Shown piece after piece: positions 13,829 through 22,150 of a stretch of DNA of 42,063 nucleotides. Location: positions 1 through 42,063 of the forward strand of contig JABIXB010000310.1 of the NCBI GenBank assembly GCA_018666805.1, written 5' to 3'. Every line of letters starts with the position of its first letter. The first letter of the stretch is position 1. Both the position numbers and the translations under genes were made by a program. The stretch comes from Rhodospirillaceae bacterium. GTDB taxonomy: Bacteria > Pseudomonadota > Alphaproteobacteria > UBA828. The notes under the pieces are model-generated. The model did not search any database. It was not told where the DNA came from and was given only the letters and a program-made list of their open reading frames with translations.

Positions 13829-14902
13829 ATGGTGCAGAATGCGAACAACAGGTACGGCGGGATGGCTGAAGAAAATACAAATAAAGGGTCCCTTGGGGAT
13901 CTCCTAGAGAAATACCGCTATTTGGGTGTGGCGATCGCCCTGATCGGCGGTGTTGCGCTTGTCCTGGTTATTTTCAAGGACATTATCTTCGGCGATGGCG
14001 GCGGCGAATCGACGCTTGGCACCAATTCCTTCATCGCCATCGCGGCGGTCGGCATATTGATTATCTTCGCCATCGTCGTCGATGCCCGGGCCAAGAACCG
14101 GGCGCTGACAGAGCGTGCCGAAAAGCTCGGCGTTATGGCCAAGCGGATGTACACCACGGTGGCGGAGTTGAACGCCGCCAATGAGGAACTCGCGCGCGCC
14201 CATCTGCAGGCCGATTTCGCCAGTCAGGCAAAATCAACCTTCCTGACAAATTTAAGCGGCGAAATAGAATCGCCGATCAAGGCAATTTTAGGCGATGCTC
14301 TGATACTCAGGAGCAAGCAGGATTTAAACGAAATTCAGCTTCAGGCGGTGAACAGCATCGCGCTCAACGGCGAGAGGTTATCGACCATCATTGCCTGCGT
14401 GCTGGAGATTTCGCGCATCGAAGCCGGAGATGTCGAGTTTGTGCCGGCTGATTTTAATCTCGGCGAATTAATTGCCCAGCTGGGTAAATCGCATGGTGTC
14501 AGCGTTGATGTCGCGGCGAAAGCATTCGGCGCGGTGAATGGCGATGCCCGGCTGCTGCGTGACGTGCTCCAATTCCTGCTCGATAACGCGACAAACGCGG
14601 AACAAGGCGGCGCCGTTCAATTTTCCGTCTCGCACCAGGGTGAGAATGATTTTGAGTTCGAAATCCGCGATGACGGCCCGGGCCTCTCGGCGGAAGCGTT
14701 GGCGCATATTTTTGAGCCGTTTTACCGGCAGGCGGGGGAGGATGGCAAAGGAATCGCCGGCCTTCGCTTCGCGGTTGCCGACAAAAAGGCCGGGATCATG
14801 GGCAGCGAATTGAAATGCGATTCGGAGCCGGAAAAGGGCAGCCGCTTCTGCTTTACCGTCAAGCTCCCTGCCGCTGCCAAAAACCTTGCCGCGAGCGGTT
14901 GA
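13829..14902 (+). CDS. Histidine-kinase-like membrane protein lacking the phospho-acceptor His
   Basis: 357 residues. Two membrane helices (about 32-50 and 66-84) precede a coiled-coil (to 130), a DHp-like segment (131-200) and an ATPase-like domain (235-347). In the DHp box the usual S-H-E-L-R-T-P is S-G-E-I-E-S-P (143-149), so the His is Gly144. The N box is present (FLLDNATNA, N253), and the G1 box is present (DDGPGLSAEALAHIFEPFYR). The G2 box is degenerate (GIAGLRFAVADKKAG). It keeps GSRFCFTVKLP at the end. It therefore cannot autophosphorylate in the usual way. AAGGG lies 8 bases before the ATG. No response regulator is next to it. A role as signalling scaffold or decoy is inference. Confidence 0.8.
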   Translation: MVQNANNRYGGMAEENTNKGSLGDLLEKYRYLGVAIALIGGVALVLVIFKDIIFGDGGGESTLGTNSFIAIAAVGILIIFAIVVDARAKNRALTERAEKLGVMAKRMYTTVAELNAANEELARAHLQADFASQAKSTFLTNLSGEIESPIKAILGDALILRSKQDLNEIQLQAVNSIALNGERLSTIIACVLEISRIEAGDVEFVPADFNLGELIAQLGKSHGVSVDVAAKAFGAVNGDARLLRDVLQFLLDNATNAEQGGAVQFSVSHQGENDFEFEIRDDGPGLSAEALAHIFEPFYRQAGEDGKGIAGLRFAVADKKAGIMGSELKCDSEPEKGSRFCFTVKLPAAAKNLAASG

Positions 14903-14940
14903 GACAACAATTATAATTCAACAGAAAGACCGCGAAAGTC

Positions 14941-15729
14941 ATGCCTAAGTTTGCCGCCAACCTCAGTTTTCTTTTCCAGGACATTGATTTTTTTGAGCGC
15001 TTTGCCGCTTCGGCCGAATGCGGCTTCGAGGCGGTGGAGTATCTCTTTCCCTATGATTACGCGCCGGAAAAAATAAAGCAGGCGCTCACGGCGAACGGCC
15101 TCACCCAGGCGCTGTTTAATCTGCCGCCCGGCGATTGGGATGCGGGCGAGCGCGGCCTCGCTGCCTTGCCTGGGCGCGAGGCGGAATTTCGGGGTGCCGT
15201 GGCGCAAGCAGGAGACTATGCCGAGGCGCTCGGCTGTGCCCAAGTGCATGCCATGGCGGGCATCGTTCCGGAAGGCGCCGATCCCGCGCCCTATGAGGAA
15301 ATTTACGTCGCCAACCTCAAATACGCGGCGGATTATTTTGCCGCGCGCGGCATTCGCACCTTGATCGAGCCGCTCAACAGCTTCGATATGCCGAACTATC
15401 TGCTGAACGGCACCAAGCAGGCGCGGCGCATCATCGAGGCGGTGGGCAGCGACAATCTCTATCTACAATATGACGCCTATCATCTGCAGATCATGGAAGG
15501 GAACCTGGCGCACAGCTTTGAGCGCGACCTCGATATTATCAGCCATGTGCAGATTGCCGGCGTGCCGGGGCGCTTTGAACCGAGCGTCGGCGAGATCAAC
15601 TATCCCTATCTCTTCGCCCTGTTTGACCGGCTCGGCTATGACGGTTGGATCGGTTGTGAATACCGCCCCGCAGGCGAGACACGCGCCGGCTTCGGCTGGG
15701 CGAGTGAATATGGTATTCGCGCCGGATAG
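14941..15729 (+). CDS. hyi: Hydroxypyruvate isomerase / 2-oxo-tetronate isomerase family
   Basis: 262 residues, a TIM-barrel of the xylose-isomerase-like AP-endonuclease-2 superfamily. The start KFAANLSFLFQDIDFFERF, the segment RTLIEPLNSFDMPNYLL with E143, QYDAYHLQIMEG with D178 and H181, HVQIAGVPGRFEP, and GCEYRP with E240 match Hyi/OtnI proteins. Hyi interconverts hydroxypyruvate and tartronate semialdehyde. OtnI isomerises 2-oxo-tetronates made by DenD/LtnD. A DenD-like dehydrogenase lies 1.5 kb downstream on the other strand, which favours the OtnI role, though other pathway genes (OtnK, OtnC) are not in the window. GAAAG precedes the ATG. Confidence 0.88.
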   Translation: MPKFAANLSFLFQDIDFFERFAASAECGFEAVEYLFPYDYAPEKIKQALTANGLTQALFNLPPGDWDAGERGLAALPGREAEFRGAVAQAGDYAEALGCAQVHAMAGIVPEGADPAPYEEIYVANLKYAADYFAARGIRTLIEPLNSFDMPNYLLNGTKQARRIIEAVGSDNLYLQYDAYHLQIMEGNLAHSFERDLDIISHVQIAGVPGRFEPSVGEINYPYLFALFDRLGYDGWIGCEYRPAGETRAGFGWASEYGIRAG

Positions 15730-15735
15730 ACAGGA

Positions 15736-16608
15736 CTAGTCCTTGTCCCGATTGCCCGCCTGAGGAATTGTCGAGCGCCGTTTGCGCGGCTCTTTGGGGC
15801 GCGGCTGGGATTGTAGCCATGGTCCCTTTATTTCCGGACCCCAGGGTCCGGGCCGGTCCGGCTCCGGGTCGGGCTCCGATTCAACAGCCGCGACTGCGGC
15901 CAGGCCGGGGTGCGCGGTTTGGTTCAAATCGCCGCGCCCGAAAAGTTTCACATGGCGGTATTTGAACAGCAGCACCAGCACCATGCCGACAGCGAAACCG
16001 CCGACATGCGCCCACCAGGCAATGTTGCTTTCCCCGCCGCCACCCAGATTGACGACCTGCATGACAATCCACAGACCAAGCACCAGAAAGGCCGGCAACG
16101 GCAACAGCATGTAGAAAGCGAAGACCAGCACCTTGGCGCGTGGATAGAGCAACAGATAGGCGCCGAGCACGCCCGAGACAGCACCGCTCGCGCCAATTGT
16201 TGGGACGATCGAATCGGGCTCGACCCCGGCATTGATCAACGCCGCGCATGCGCCGCACAGCAGATAAAAAATGAGGAAGCGCACATGCCCCATGGCGTCC
16301 TCGATATTATTACCGAAAACCCAGAGATAAAGCATGTTGCCGATCAGGTGCCACCAGCCGGCATGGAGAAATTGCGAGGTGATGACGCTCAGGAAATCGA
16401 CACTGGAGGGCAGGATCGCGTCCTGTGCGGCAATTTCCTTGACCTGGAAAATAACCGCCGGAATGGCGCCAAGGGCGAACTTCACTTGCGCGTCGCCGCC
16501 ATCCGGCAGCGCCAGGGTAATCAGAAACACCACAACATTGACCGCGATCAGGGCGATCGTCACATAGGGTGTGATGTGGGTCGGATTGTTGTCCTTAATC
16601 GGCAGCAT
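15736..16608 (-). CDS. Rhomboid-family intramembrane serine protease
   Basis: 290 residues with six to seven membrane helices. The family signatures are HAGWWHLIGNMLYLWVFG (HxxxN at 87-91), the catalytic serine S141 in GASGAVSG, and the catalytic histidine H201 in WWAHVGGFAVG. The C-terminal 60 residues after the last helix are cytosolic, Pro/Arg-rich and poorly conserved in appearance (PDRPGPWGPEIKGPW). Rhomboids cut membrane helices of other proteins, but no substrate can be named. It starts 15 bases after the RDD gene and is probably co-transcribed with it. Its stop lies 6 bases from the convergent hyi stop. Confidence 0.9.
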   Translation of the reverse strand: MLPIKDNNPTHITPYVTIALIAVNVVVFLITLALPDGGDAQVKFALGAIPAVIFQVKEIAAQDAILPSSVDFLSVITSQFLHAGWWHLIGNMLYLWVFGNNIEDAMGHVRFLIFYLLCGACAALINAGVEPDSIVPTIGASGAVSGVLGAYLLLYPRAKVLVFAFYMLLPLPAFLVLGLWIVMQVVNLGGGGESNIAWWAHVGGFAVGMVLVLLFKYRHVKLFGRGDLNQTAHPGLAAVAAVESEPDPEPDRPGPWGPEIKGPWLQSQPRPKEPRKRRSTIPQAGNRDKD

Positions 16609-16623
16609 TCGCCGGCGCCGATC

Positions 16624-17172
16624 CTAGATACCTGGCGGGGCGTCTGAAAACACGGCCCGGCGTTTGACCACCAGGCAGCCGGCCATGATGTCGTGCAGCC
16701 CCTGTTTGCGCTTGGTAAAGGCGACGCTCAGACAGGCAGCCAACGAAACCAGGCTGATCAGGAGATCGAGTATGGCCACCGAATTAATCAGGCCGGGCAG
16801 CCATAACGGCCAGGTGCGGTAGCTCGCGGTAAACAGGTTGATGCGGTCGCCATTGTAATTGCAGACCCTAATTCCAAACAGGCGTTTACCCAGCGTTGCC
16901 TGGGCCTTGCCGCATTCCTGCAGCGCCAAATAGGCCCAGACCGCGATACCCATCACCAGCAGCCCGAGCAGAGACGGTGTATAGGCGGACAGTGCCTCGC
17001 CGCCATCGGGGCTTTCCATGACCTGTTTGATCAGAAGGTCATCCCAGATAAAAAAAGCGACAATCAGATAGGCGGCATAGATCAGGAACGCGTCGATAAA
17101 CCAAGCCCCGGCACGGCGCCAGAAGCCGGCAAAAGGGTCGCCTGCCGGCATCGATAAACTGCCCCCTGTCAC
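16624..17172 (-). CDS. RDD-family membrane protein
   Basis: 182 residues with about four membrane helices. The family motif is seen as FAGFWRRAGAWFIDAFLIY (R and D of the first helix), and GKRLFGIRVCNYNGD follows the second helix pair. RDD proteins are small membrane proteins, a few of which affect ion transport, but their role is mostly unknown. The start is taken as GTG with AGAGG 8 bases upstream. An ATG 21 bases further in (17151) with AGGGGG upstream is an equally possible start. The gene is followed at once by the rhomboid protease, a pairing that suggests a membrane-protein quality or processing role (inference). Confidence 0.82.
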   Translation of the reverse strand: MTGGSLSMPAGDPFAGFWRRAGAWFIDAFLIYAAYLIVAFFIWDDLLIKQVMESPDGGEALSAYTPSLLGLLVMGIAVWAYLALQECGKAQATLGKRLFGIRVCNYNGDRINLFTASYRTWPLWLPGLINSVAILDLLISLVSLAACLSVAFTKRKQGLHDIMAGCLVVKRRAVFSDAPPGI

Positions 17173-17204
17173 GATACTGCCTCTATCCCTGCCGCGTCGG
17201 TCCG

Positions 17205-18191
17205 CTACGCATCCGCATAGTCTTCAATATAGGCACGAATGATGGAATCCAAATCCTTGTCCGCCGGCAGGCCGAGGGCGTCGGCGCGTGGCGATTGCCC
17301 ACGGCCCGGCCAGCCATCGCAAATCGCCTGAATGGCCGCGTCCGGCACCGCATTGATTTGGCCGAGCGGGCGATCGCCGGCGACGCGCTGGAGGCCCTCG
17401 ATCATTTCCGCCACCGTCAATGTAATGCTCGGCAAATTGACCGAGCGGTCATCGCCGATGGCGTCGCTCTCGGCTTCGTGCAGGGCGAGAATACCGTCGA
17501 CGATGGTGCGGTAGCCGCTCACCGCCATGCGTGTTTCGTTCTTGACCGGTAGATCATAGTCGATGCCCGAGAGTGGCTCGCGGAAGACGCCGCTGGCGAA
17601 ACCCGACGCCGCCTTGTTGGGCTTGCCGGGGCGGATGATAACGGTTGGCAGGCGCGCGCCGCGGCCATCGAGAAAGCCCTTGCGGGTATAGTCGTTGAGC
17701 AACAGTTCATTGACCACTTTGGTCATACCGTAGGTCGTCATCGGCGTAATCTTGGTGTCGTCGCTGACCGTATCGGGGAGGGTCGAGCCGCCATAGACGG
17801 CAAAGCTGCTGGTAAAGACCACGCGTGTTAAGCCGGGCGCCGCGCGCGCCGCCTCAAGCACATTGATGCCGCCGTCGAGATTGACCTTCATGGCGAGGTC
17901 GAAATCCTGCTCGGCACCGGCGCTGACGACGGACGCGAAATGGAATACCGAGAGCGAATCGCCGGATATGAGGCGCATCACCAGATCGCGGTCGGCAATA
18001 TCGCCGCTGACAATTTCGACCCGCTCGTCGAGGCCAGCGGGGCGCTCGGGCGGCGTGACGGCATCAAACAGGATCATTTTATCGATCGGCTCCGGCGCGC
18101 CGGACGCGCCGCATATTTCGCCGCGCTCGAGAATGACGCGCGCCAGCCTCAGCCCCAAAAACCCGGTGCCGCCCGTGATAACCACTTTCAT
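17205..18191 (-). CDS. denD: D-erythronate dehydrogenase-like SDR oxidoreductase
   Basis: 328 residues from MKVVITGGTGFLGLRLA. The extended SDR pattern includes the NAD-binding GGTGFLG (7-13), the conserved FHFASVVSAGAEQDFDLAMK and FTSSFAVYGG with Ser, and the YxxxK dyad in TTYGMTKVVNELLLNDYTRK. RLPTVIIRPGKPNKAASGFA and a late LPSITLTVAEMIEGLQRVAG are close to what I recall for DenD, which oxidises D-erythronate to 2-oxo-D-erythronate with NAD. Start ATG is preceded by GAGGAG at 10 bases; an in-frame codon 30 bases further upstream is less likely. It is divergent from the D-threonine-aldolase-like gene. Together with hyi it suggests C4 sugar-acid use. Confidence 0.85.
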   Translation of the reverse strand: MKVVITGGTGFLGLRLARVILERGEICGASGAPEPIDKMILFDAVTPPERPAGLDERVEIVSGDIADRDLVMRLISGDSLSVFHFASVVSAGAEQDFDLAMKVNLDGGINVLEAARAAPGLTRVVFTSSFAVYGGSTLPDTVSDDTKITPMTTYGMTKVVNELLLNDYTRKGFLDGRGARLPTVIIRPGKPNKAASGFASGVFREPLSGIDYDLPVKNETRMAVSGYRTIVDGILALHEAESDAIGDDRSVNLPSITLTVAEMIEGLQRVAGDRPLGQINAVPDAAIQAICDGWPGRGQSPRADALGLPADKDLDSIIRAYIEDYADA

Positions 18192-18371
18192 TTTATGTAA
18201 ACTCCTCATTGATCGGCGCATTGGTTTGCTTGCGCAGACCTTATAACAGGCGGCGCTTTCGGAACAACGCGTTCGCCTGCCTTGATTTCACGGATGGAAT
18301 CTAACATAGGTAGCGCCTTAATCACCGGCCTGCGCTGTTATTTGCGCCGGCCCATCACGGAGGATAAACGC

Positions 18372-19520
18372 GTGGCAAATGCGAACGACCTTGGACCGAA
18401 TGCGGCGCTGATCGGCCAACCCGGATCACGCGCCCGGCTGATGACACCTTCGCTGGTGCTCGATCTCGACGGTATGGAGCGGAATATCGAGCGCATGCGC
18501 AGCTTTGCGGCGGAGAAAAACATCGGCCTCAGGCCACATTGCAAAACCCATAAGAGCATCAATATCGCGCGCCTGCAGATCGAAGCCGGTGCGCTCGGCA
18601 TTGGCGCGGCGACGCTGGGCGAAGCGGAAACCATGGGATATGCCGGCATTCCCGGCGTCCTCGTGACCTCTCCGGTCATCGCCGATACCAAGGTCGATGC
18701 CTTGATAGCGCTTAATCAAAGCGCCGACGGATTGATGCAAACGGTCGATAATATGGCCAATTTGCGCAGCCTCGATAGCGCCGCCGGGAAGTCCGGCAAA
18801 TCGCTTAACGTGGTCATTGATGTCGATGTCGGCCTGCACCGCACCGGTGCGGCCAGCGTGGCTGACGCGGTCGCTCTGGTGCAAGCCACCGTGGCGGCAG
18901 AGCACCTCAACTATTCGGGCGTGCAAGGCTATGCCGGCCATATTATGCATATCGAGGATTTCGAGGAGCGGCGCAAGACGAATATCATCGACACGAAGCC
19001 TCTCAACGATACCTGCGCGGCGTTGGCCGAATTGAATTTGCCCCCCGCCATTGTTTCCGGCGCCGGCACCGGCACCTACGATATCGATGCCGAACTCGGC
19101 GTAATGAATGAAATGCAGACCGGCTCCTATGCGGTGATGGATGTGGAATACCGCGATGTACATTGCGAGAGCGCCGGGGATTGGCTGTTTGAGCCGGCAT
19201 TGTTCGTCCGCGCCACGGTGGTGAGCAACAATCATAACGGTCACGCCACCATCGATGCCGGGCTGAAATGCTTCGCCACCGATGGGCCGTTGCCCGATTT
19301 CGCCAGCGGCGCGCCGGTCGGCTCGAGCTACAGCTATTTTGGCGATGAGCATGGCCGTATTGCGTTTGCCCAGGCAAATGAGCGCCTTGCGCTTGGCGAT
19401 GCGGTGGAATGCATCGTTCCGCATTGCGACCCGACCATCAATTTGCACGATTTTTACCACTGCGTGCGTGGCGATACGCTGGTCGATATCTGGCCCGTCG
19501 ATGCGCGCGGCCTGCACTAA
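18372..19520 (+). CDS. D-threonine aldolase / DSD1-type PLP enzyme
   Basis: 382 residues from a GTG start. GGAGGAT lies 7 bases before this GTG, whereas the frame open upstream to a TTG at 18282 has no such site. It is a fold-type III (alanine-racemase-like) barrel: the PLP lysine is K58 in GLRPHCKTHKS, and the metal ligands of the family are H351 and D353 in VPHCDPTINLHDFYH. Also seen are GLHRTGA, GYAGHIMH and VSGAGTGTYDID. Enzymes of this group cleave D-threonine or D-3-hydroxyaspartate-type beta-hydroxy amino acids, or dehydrate D-serine. The exact substrate is open. Its end lies 21 bases before the YeiH-type exporter. Confidence 0.87.
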   Translation: MANANDLGPNAALIGQPGSRARLMTPSLVLDLDGMERNIERMRSFAAEKNIGLRPHCKTHKSINIARLQIEAGALGIGAATLGEAETMGYAGIPGVLVTSPVIADTKVDALIALNQSADGLMQTVDNMANLRSLDSAAGKSGKSLNVVIDVDVGLHRTGAASVADAVALVQATVAAEHLNYSGVQGYAGHIMHIEDFEERRKTNIIDTKPLNDTCAALAELNLPPAIVSGAGTGTYDIDAELGVMNEMQTGSYAVMDVEYRDVHCESAGDWLFEPALFVRATVVSNNHNGHATIDAGLKCFATDGPLPDFASGAPVGSSYSYFGDEHGRIAFAQANERLALGDAVECIVPHCDPTINLHDFYHCVRGDTLVDIWPVDARGLH

Positions 19521-19541
19521 AAGGCCAGGCTGCGCTTGGCG

Positions 19542-20567
19542 ATGAAAGCCGATAGGTTACCGCCACCGCTCGCTTGGGCGTGGGGTATCGTACCCGGCCT
19601 GCTGATTTGCATCGTTATTGCCTTTGCGTCGACCTTCGTGTCGGAACATTATGGCGGGCCGACGCTGCTTTACGCCCTGCTGCTCGGCATGGCGTTTTTC
19701 TACCTTTCGAAAAACCCGAACGCCAGTGCCGGCATTCAGTTCGGTTCGCGCACGGTGCTGCGTCTTGGCGTGGCGCTGTTGGGCGCGCGCATCACCCTGG
19801 CGCAGATTATCGAATTGGGGCCGGCGCCAATATTGATCGTCATTGGCTCCATAATCCTGACCATTCTGTTCGGCCGCTTTGTCGCTACGTTGCTGAAGCT
19901 CGAACGTGGCATGGGTCTCTTAACAGCCGGGGCGACGGCGATTTGCGGCGCTTCCGCCGCTCTCGCCATATCCGCCGTAATGCCCAAGCATGACAAGCTT
20001 GAGCGCGATACCATCTTTACCGTCATTGCCGTCACCGCGCTCAGCACCCTGGCGATGATCATCTACCCGCTGATCGTCGACGCGATTGGCTTCGACAATA
20101 CCGAAAAGGGTATTTTTATCGGCGCGACGATCCACGATGTGGCGCAGGTCGTCGGCGCTGGCTACATGGTCTCCGACGAAACCGGCGATGTCGCCACTTT
20201 CACAAAATTATTGCGCGTCGCCATGTTGGCTCCGGTGGTATTGATTTTCGCGCTTGTCGTCGCCCGTTGGGGGCGTGGGCAGGTCGGCAGCACGCGCGGC
20301 GCGCGCGCCGGTCTGCCGTGGTTTCTGGTCGCCTTTGTGGTGATTGTCGCGATCAACAGCATCGGCGTCATTCCGGCACCGGTCCAGGATGGCATGGTTG
20401 TGATGTCGCGCTGGTGCCTGGTGATCGCCATTGCCGGCCTTGGTATGAAGTCCTCGTTCCAGGAAATGTCCGTGCTGGGTTGGCGGCCGATCGCGCTGGT
20501 GGTGATCGAAACGCTTTTCCTCGCCGGTCTGGTGTTGATCGCCCTGATTCTTGAAGCCGGCCTGTGA
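19542..20567 (+). CDS. YeiH/UPF0324-family membrane exporter (putative sulfate/sulfite export)
   Basis: 341 residues with about ten membrane helices. Family hallmarks are TLLYALLLGMAFFYLS, GIQFGSRTVLRLGVALLGARITL, TAGATAICGASAALAISAVM and GATIHDVAQVVGAGYMVS. The ATG at 19542 is taken over the TTG 6 bases upstream. The family is annotated as putative sulfate exporters, and relatives are found near taurine/sulfonate and sulfite metabolism genes. Here it stands 32 bases before sat, which supports a link to sulfite or sulfate traffic. The aldolase-like gene before it is probably co-transcribed. Confidence 0.85.
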   Translation: MKADRLPPPLAWAWGIVPGLLICIVIAFASTFVSEHYGGPTLLYALLLGMAFFYLSKNPNASAGIQFGSRTVLRLGVALLGARITLAQIIELGPAPILIVIGSIILTILFGRFVATLLKLERGMGLLTAGATAICGASAALAISAVMPKHDKLERDTIFTVIAVTALSTLAMIIYPLIVDAIGFDNTEKGIFIGATIHDVAQVVGAGYMVSDETGDVATFTKLLRVAMLAPVVLIFALVVARWGRGQVGSTRGARAGLPWFLVAFVVIVAINSIGVIPAPVQDGMVVMSRWCLVIAIAGLGMKSSFQEMSVLGWRPIALVVIETLFLAGLVLIALILEAGL

Positions 20568-20599
20568 GACACGGACTGTAAGAAAAAGGAGCGTTCTGG

Positions 20600-21772
20600 A
20601 TGTCAACATTAGTGCCGCCATATGGTGCGGATTCCCTGAAGCCGCTGCTGTTGCCGGAAGTCGAACGCGCGGAGGAGGCGCGACGGGCGCAGCATCTGAA
20701 GACCGTGCCGCTTTCCAGCCGCGAGGTTTCCGACCTCCTTATGCTCGGCATGGGCGCCTACACGCCGCTCGACGGCTTTATGGGCGAGGCGGACTGGCGC
20801 GGCTGCTGCGCACATATGAAGTTGGCCGGCGGCCTCTTCTGGCCAATTCCGATTACGCTGTCCTGCGCCCAGGACCTTGCCGACGAAATCGGCATCGGCG
20901 AAGACGTGGCGCTCACCGATGGCGAGAGCGGTGAGCTTCTCGGCATCCTCGCGGTCGAGGAGAAATACGCCATCGACCGCGCGTTCGAATGCTCGCACGT
21001 CTTTCGCACCATAGACACCGGCCATCCCGGCGTGGAAAAGGTGATGCGCCAGGGCCCGGTCAATTTGGGTGGCCCGCTGCGCACCCTGTCCGAGGGCCAT
21101 TTTCCAAAAACCTATGCCGGGCTCTACCACCGCCCGGCGGAGACGCGCGCGATGTTTTTGGAAAAAGGCTGGTCCAAGGTCGCTGCCTTCCAGACGCGTA
21201 ATCCGATGCATCGCAGCCACGAATATCTGGCCAAGATCGCCGTCGAGATATGCGATGGTGTGCTGGTCCACCAGGTGCTTGGCGCGCTCAAGCCGGGTGA
21301 TATCCCGGCTGAGGTCCGGGCCAAGGCGATCGACGCGTTGCTGCGCAACTATTTCGTACCGGGAACCGTCCTCCAGGCCGGCTATCCAATCGAGATGCGC
21401 TATGCCGGGCCACGCGAAGCCTTGCTGCACGCCGTGTTCCGCCAGAATTTCGGCTGCTCGCATTTGGTGATCGGGCGCGACCACGCCGGCGTCGGCGACT
21501 ATTACGGGCCGTTCGACGCCCACCATATTTTCGACAGCGTGCCGCCCGGCAGCCTGAAGACCGAGCCGCTGAAGATCGACATCACCTTCTTCTGCTACAA
21601 ATGCCACGGCATGGCGACCGGTAAGACCTGCCCGCACGACGCCGATGACCAGCTCGCGATCTCGGGCACCAGGCTGCGCGAGATGTTTGCCAATCATGAG
21701 GCGATCCCGACCGAGTACAGCCGCCCCGAAGTGGTTGCCGTGCTGCAAGACTATTACGATGGGCTGAAATGA
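20600..21772 (+). CDS. sat: Sulfate adenylyltransferase (ATP sulfurylase), dissimilatory type
   Basis: 390 residues, the single-domain Sat form without an APS-kinase domain. The nucleotide motifs are [12 protein letters not shown] (198-209) and [18 protein letters not shown] (292-309). A zinc motif C332-x2-C335-x8-C344-x-H346 ([15 protein letters not shown]) is like that of thermophilic and dissimilatory Sat proteins. With AprBA it would convert APS and pyrophosphate to ATP and sulfate during sulfite oxidation. AAGGAG lies 9 bases before the ATG. A 377-base gap separates it from aprM, so co-transcription with aprMBA is probable but not certain. Confidence 0.95.
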   Translation: MSTLVPPYGADSLKPLLLPEVERAEEARRAQHLKTVPLSSREVSDLLMLGMGAYTPLDGFMGEADWRGCCAHMKLAGGLFWPIPITLSCAQDLADEIGIGEDVALTDGESGELLGILAVEEKYAIDRAFECSHVFRTIDTGHPGVEKVMRQGPVNLGGPLRTLSEGHFPKTYAGLYHRPAETRAMFLEKGWSKVAAFQTRNPMHRSHEYLAKIAVEICDGVLVHQVLGALKPGDIPAEVRAKAIDALLRNYFVPGTVLQAGYPIEMRYAGPREALLHAVFRQNFGCSHLVIGRDHAGVGDYYGPFDAHHIFDSVPPGSLKTEPLKIDITFFCYKCHGMATGKTCPHDADDQLAISGTRLREMFANHEAIPTEYSRPEVVAVLQDYYDGLK

Positions 21773-22045
21773 AGCGGCGGCCGCCGGTCTCTTGCTAATG
21801 GGTGGCACGGAGATTACACTGTTCGCAGGTGTGAATATCAGTATGTCGAACTAGCTCCAAAACGGTAAGGTGGAGGGGTTCGGTTTCTCGGTGCGAAGCG
21901 CGCCGGTCGGTGGCGAAATCGACCAGCGTATTCCCACTGGAGCCGACAGGGTTCTTTCGATCTTCTGACTGGCGGCGCCGACAATATAGCCTGCGTTTTT
22001 GCCCTTTGGCGGGCGGCGCTTTCAGACGGGGAGACCGTATCCAGC

Positions 22046-22150
22046 ATGAGCGATCCTAACGTTATTACCAATCGCGAGATCGTCGGTTTCGAAATAGGCT
22101 TGTCGTCCGGCGGCCAATCAATCTGCGCCGCCAACCTCGGGGTAATTTGA
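22046..22150 (+). CDS. Possible 34-residue small ORF coupled to aprM
   Basis: The 377-base space between sat and aprM has no larger gene. It contains an ATG at 22046 with GGGGAG 11 bases upstream and a frame (MSDPNVITNREIVGFEIG...) that ends in TGATG, its stop overlapping the ATG of aprM by one base. The frame is open upstream back to about 21880 without another start codon (reading FDLLTGGADNIACVFALWRA). That could mean a remnant of a longer gene. No hydrophobic segment or family is recognised. It may be a leader ORF or chance. Confidence 0.3.
   Translation: MSDPNVITNREIVGFEIGLSSGGQSICAANLGVI

Noticed and set aside
13717-13848. Extended N-terminus of the methyltransferase up to 13848
   Set aside because: It would overlap the divergent histidine-kinase-like gene, and its residues (Cys/Trp-rich) do not look like a methyltransferase start; the ATG at 13716 has a ribosome site.
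15729-15747. Palindrome AGGACTAGTCCT between the hyi and rhomboid stops as a terminator
   Set aside because: There is no loop in the perfect part and no T-run; it contains the two stop codons and is too short to call.
18426-19517. Open frame of about 363 codons on the minus strand opposite the D-threonine-aldolase-like gene
   Set aside because: Shadow frame; the sense frame carries the PLP lysine and the metal motif.
20609-21808. Long open frame of about 400 codons on the minus strand opposite sat
   Set aside because: It is antisense to a gene with all Sat motifs, has no ribosome site or family features and results from codon bias in GC-rich DNA.
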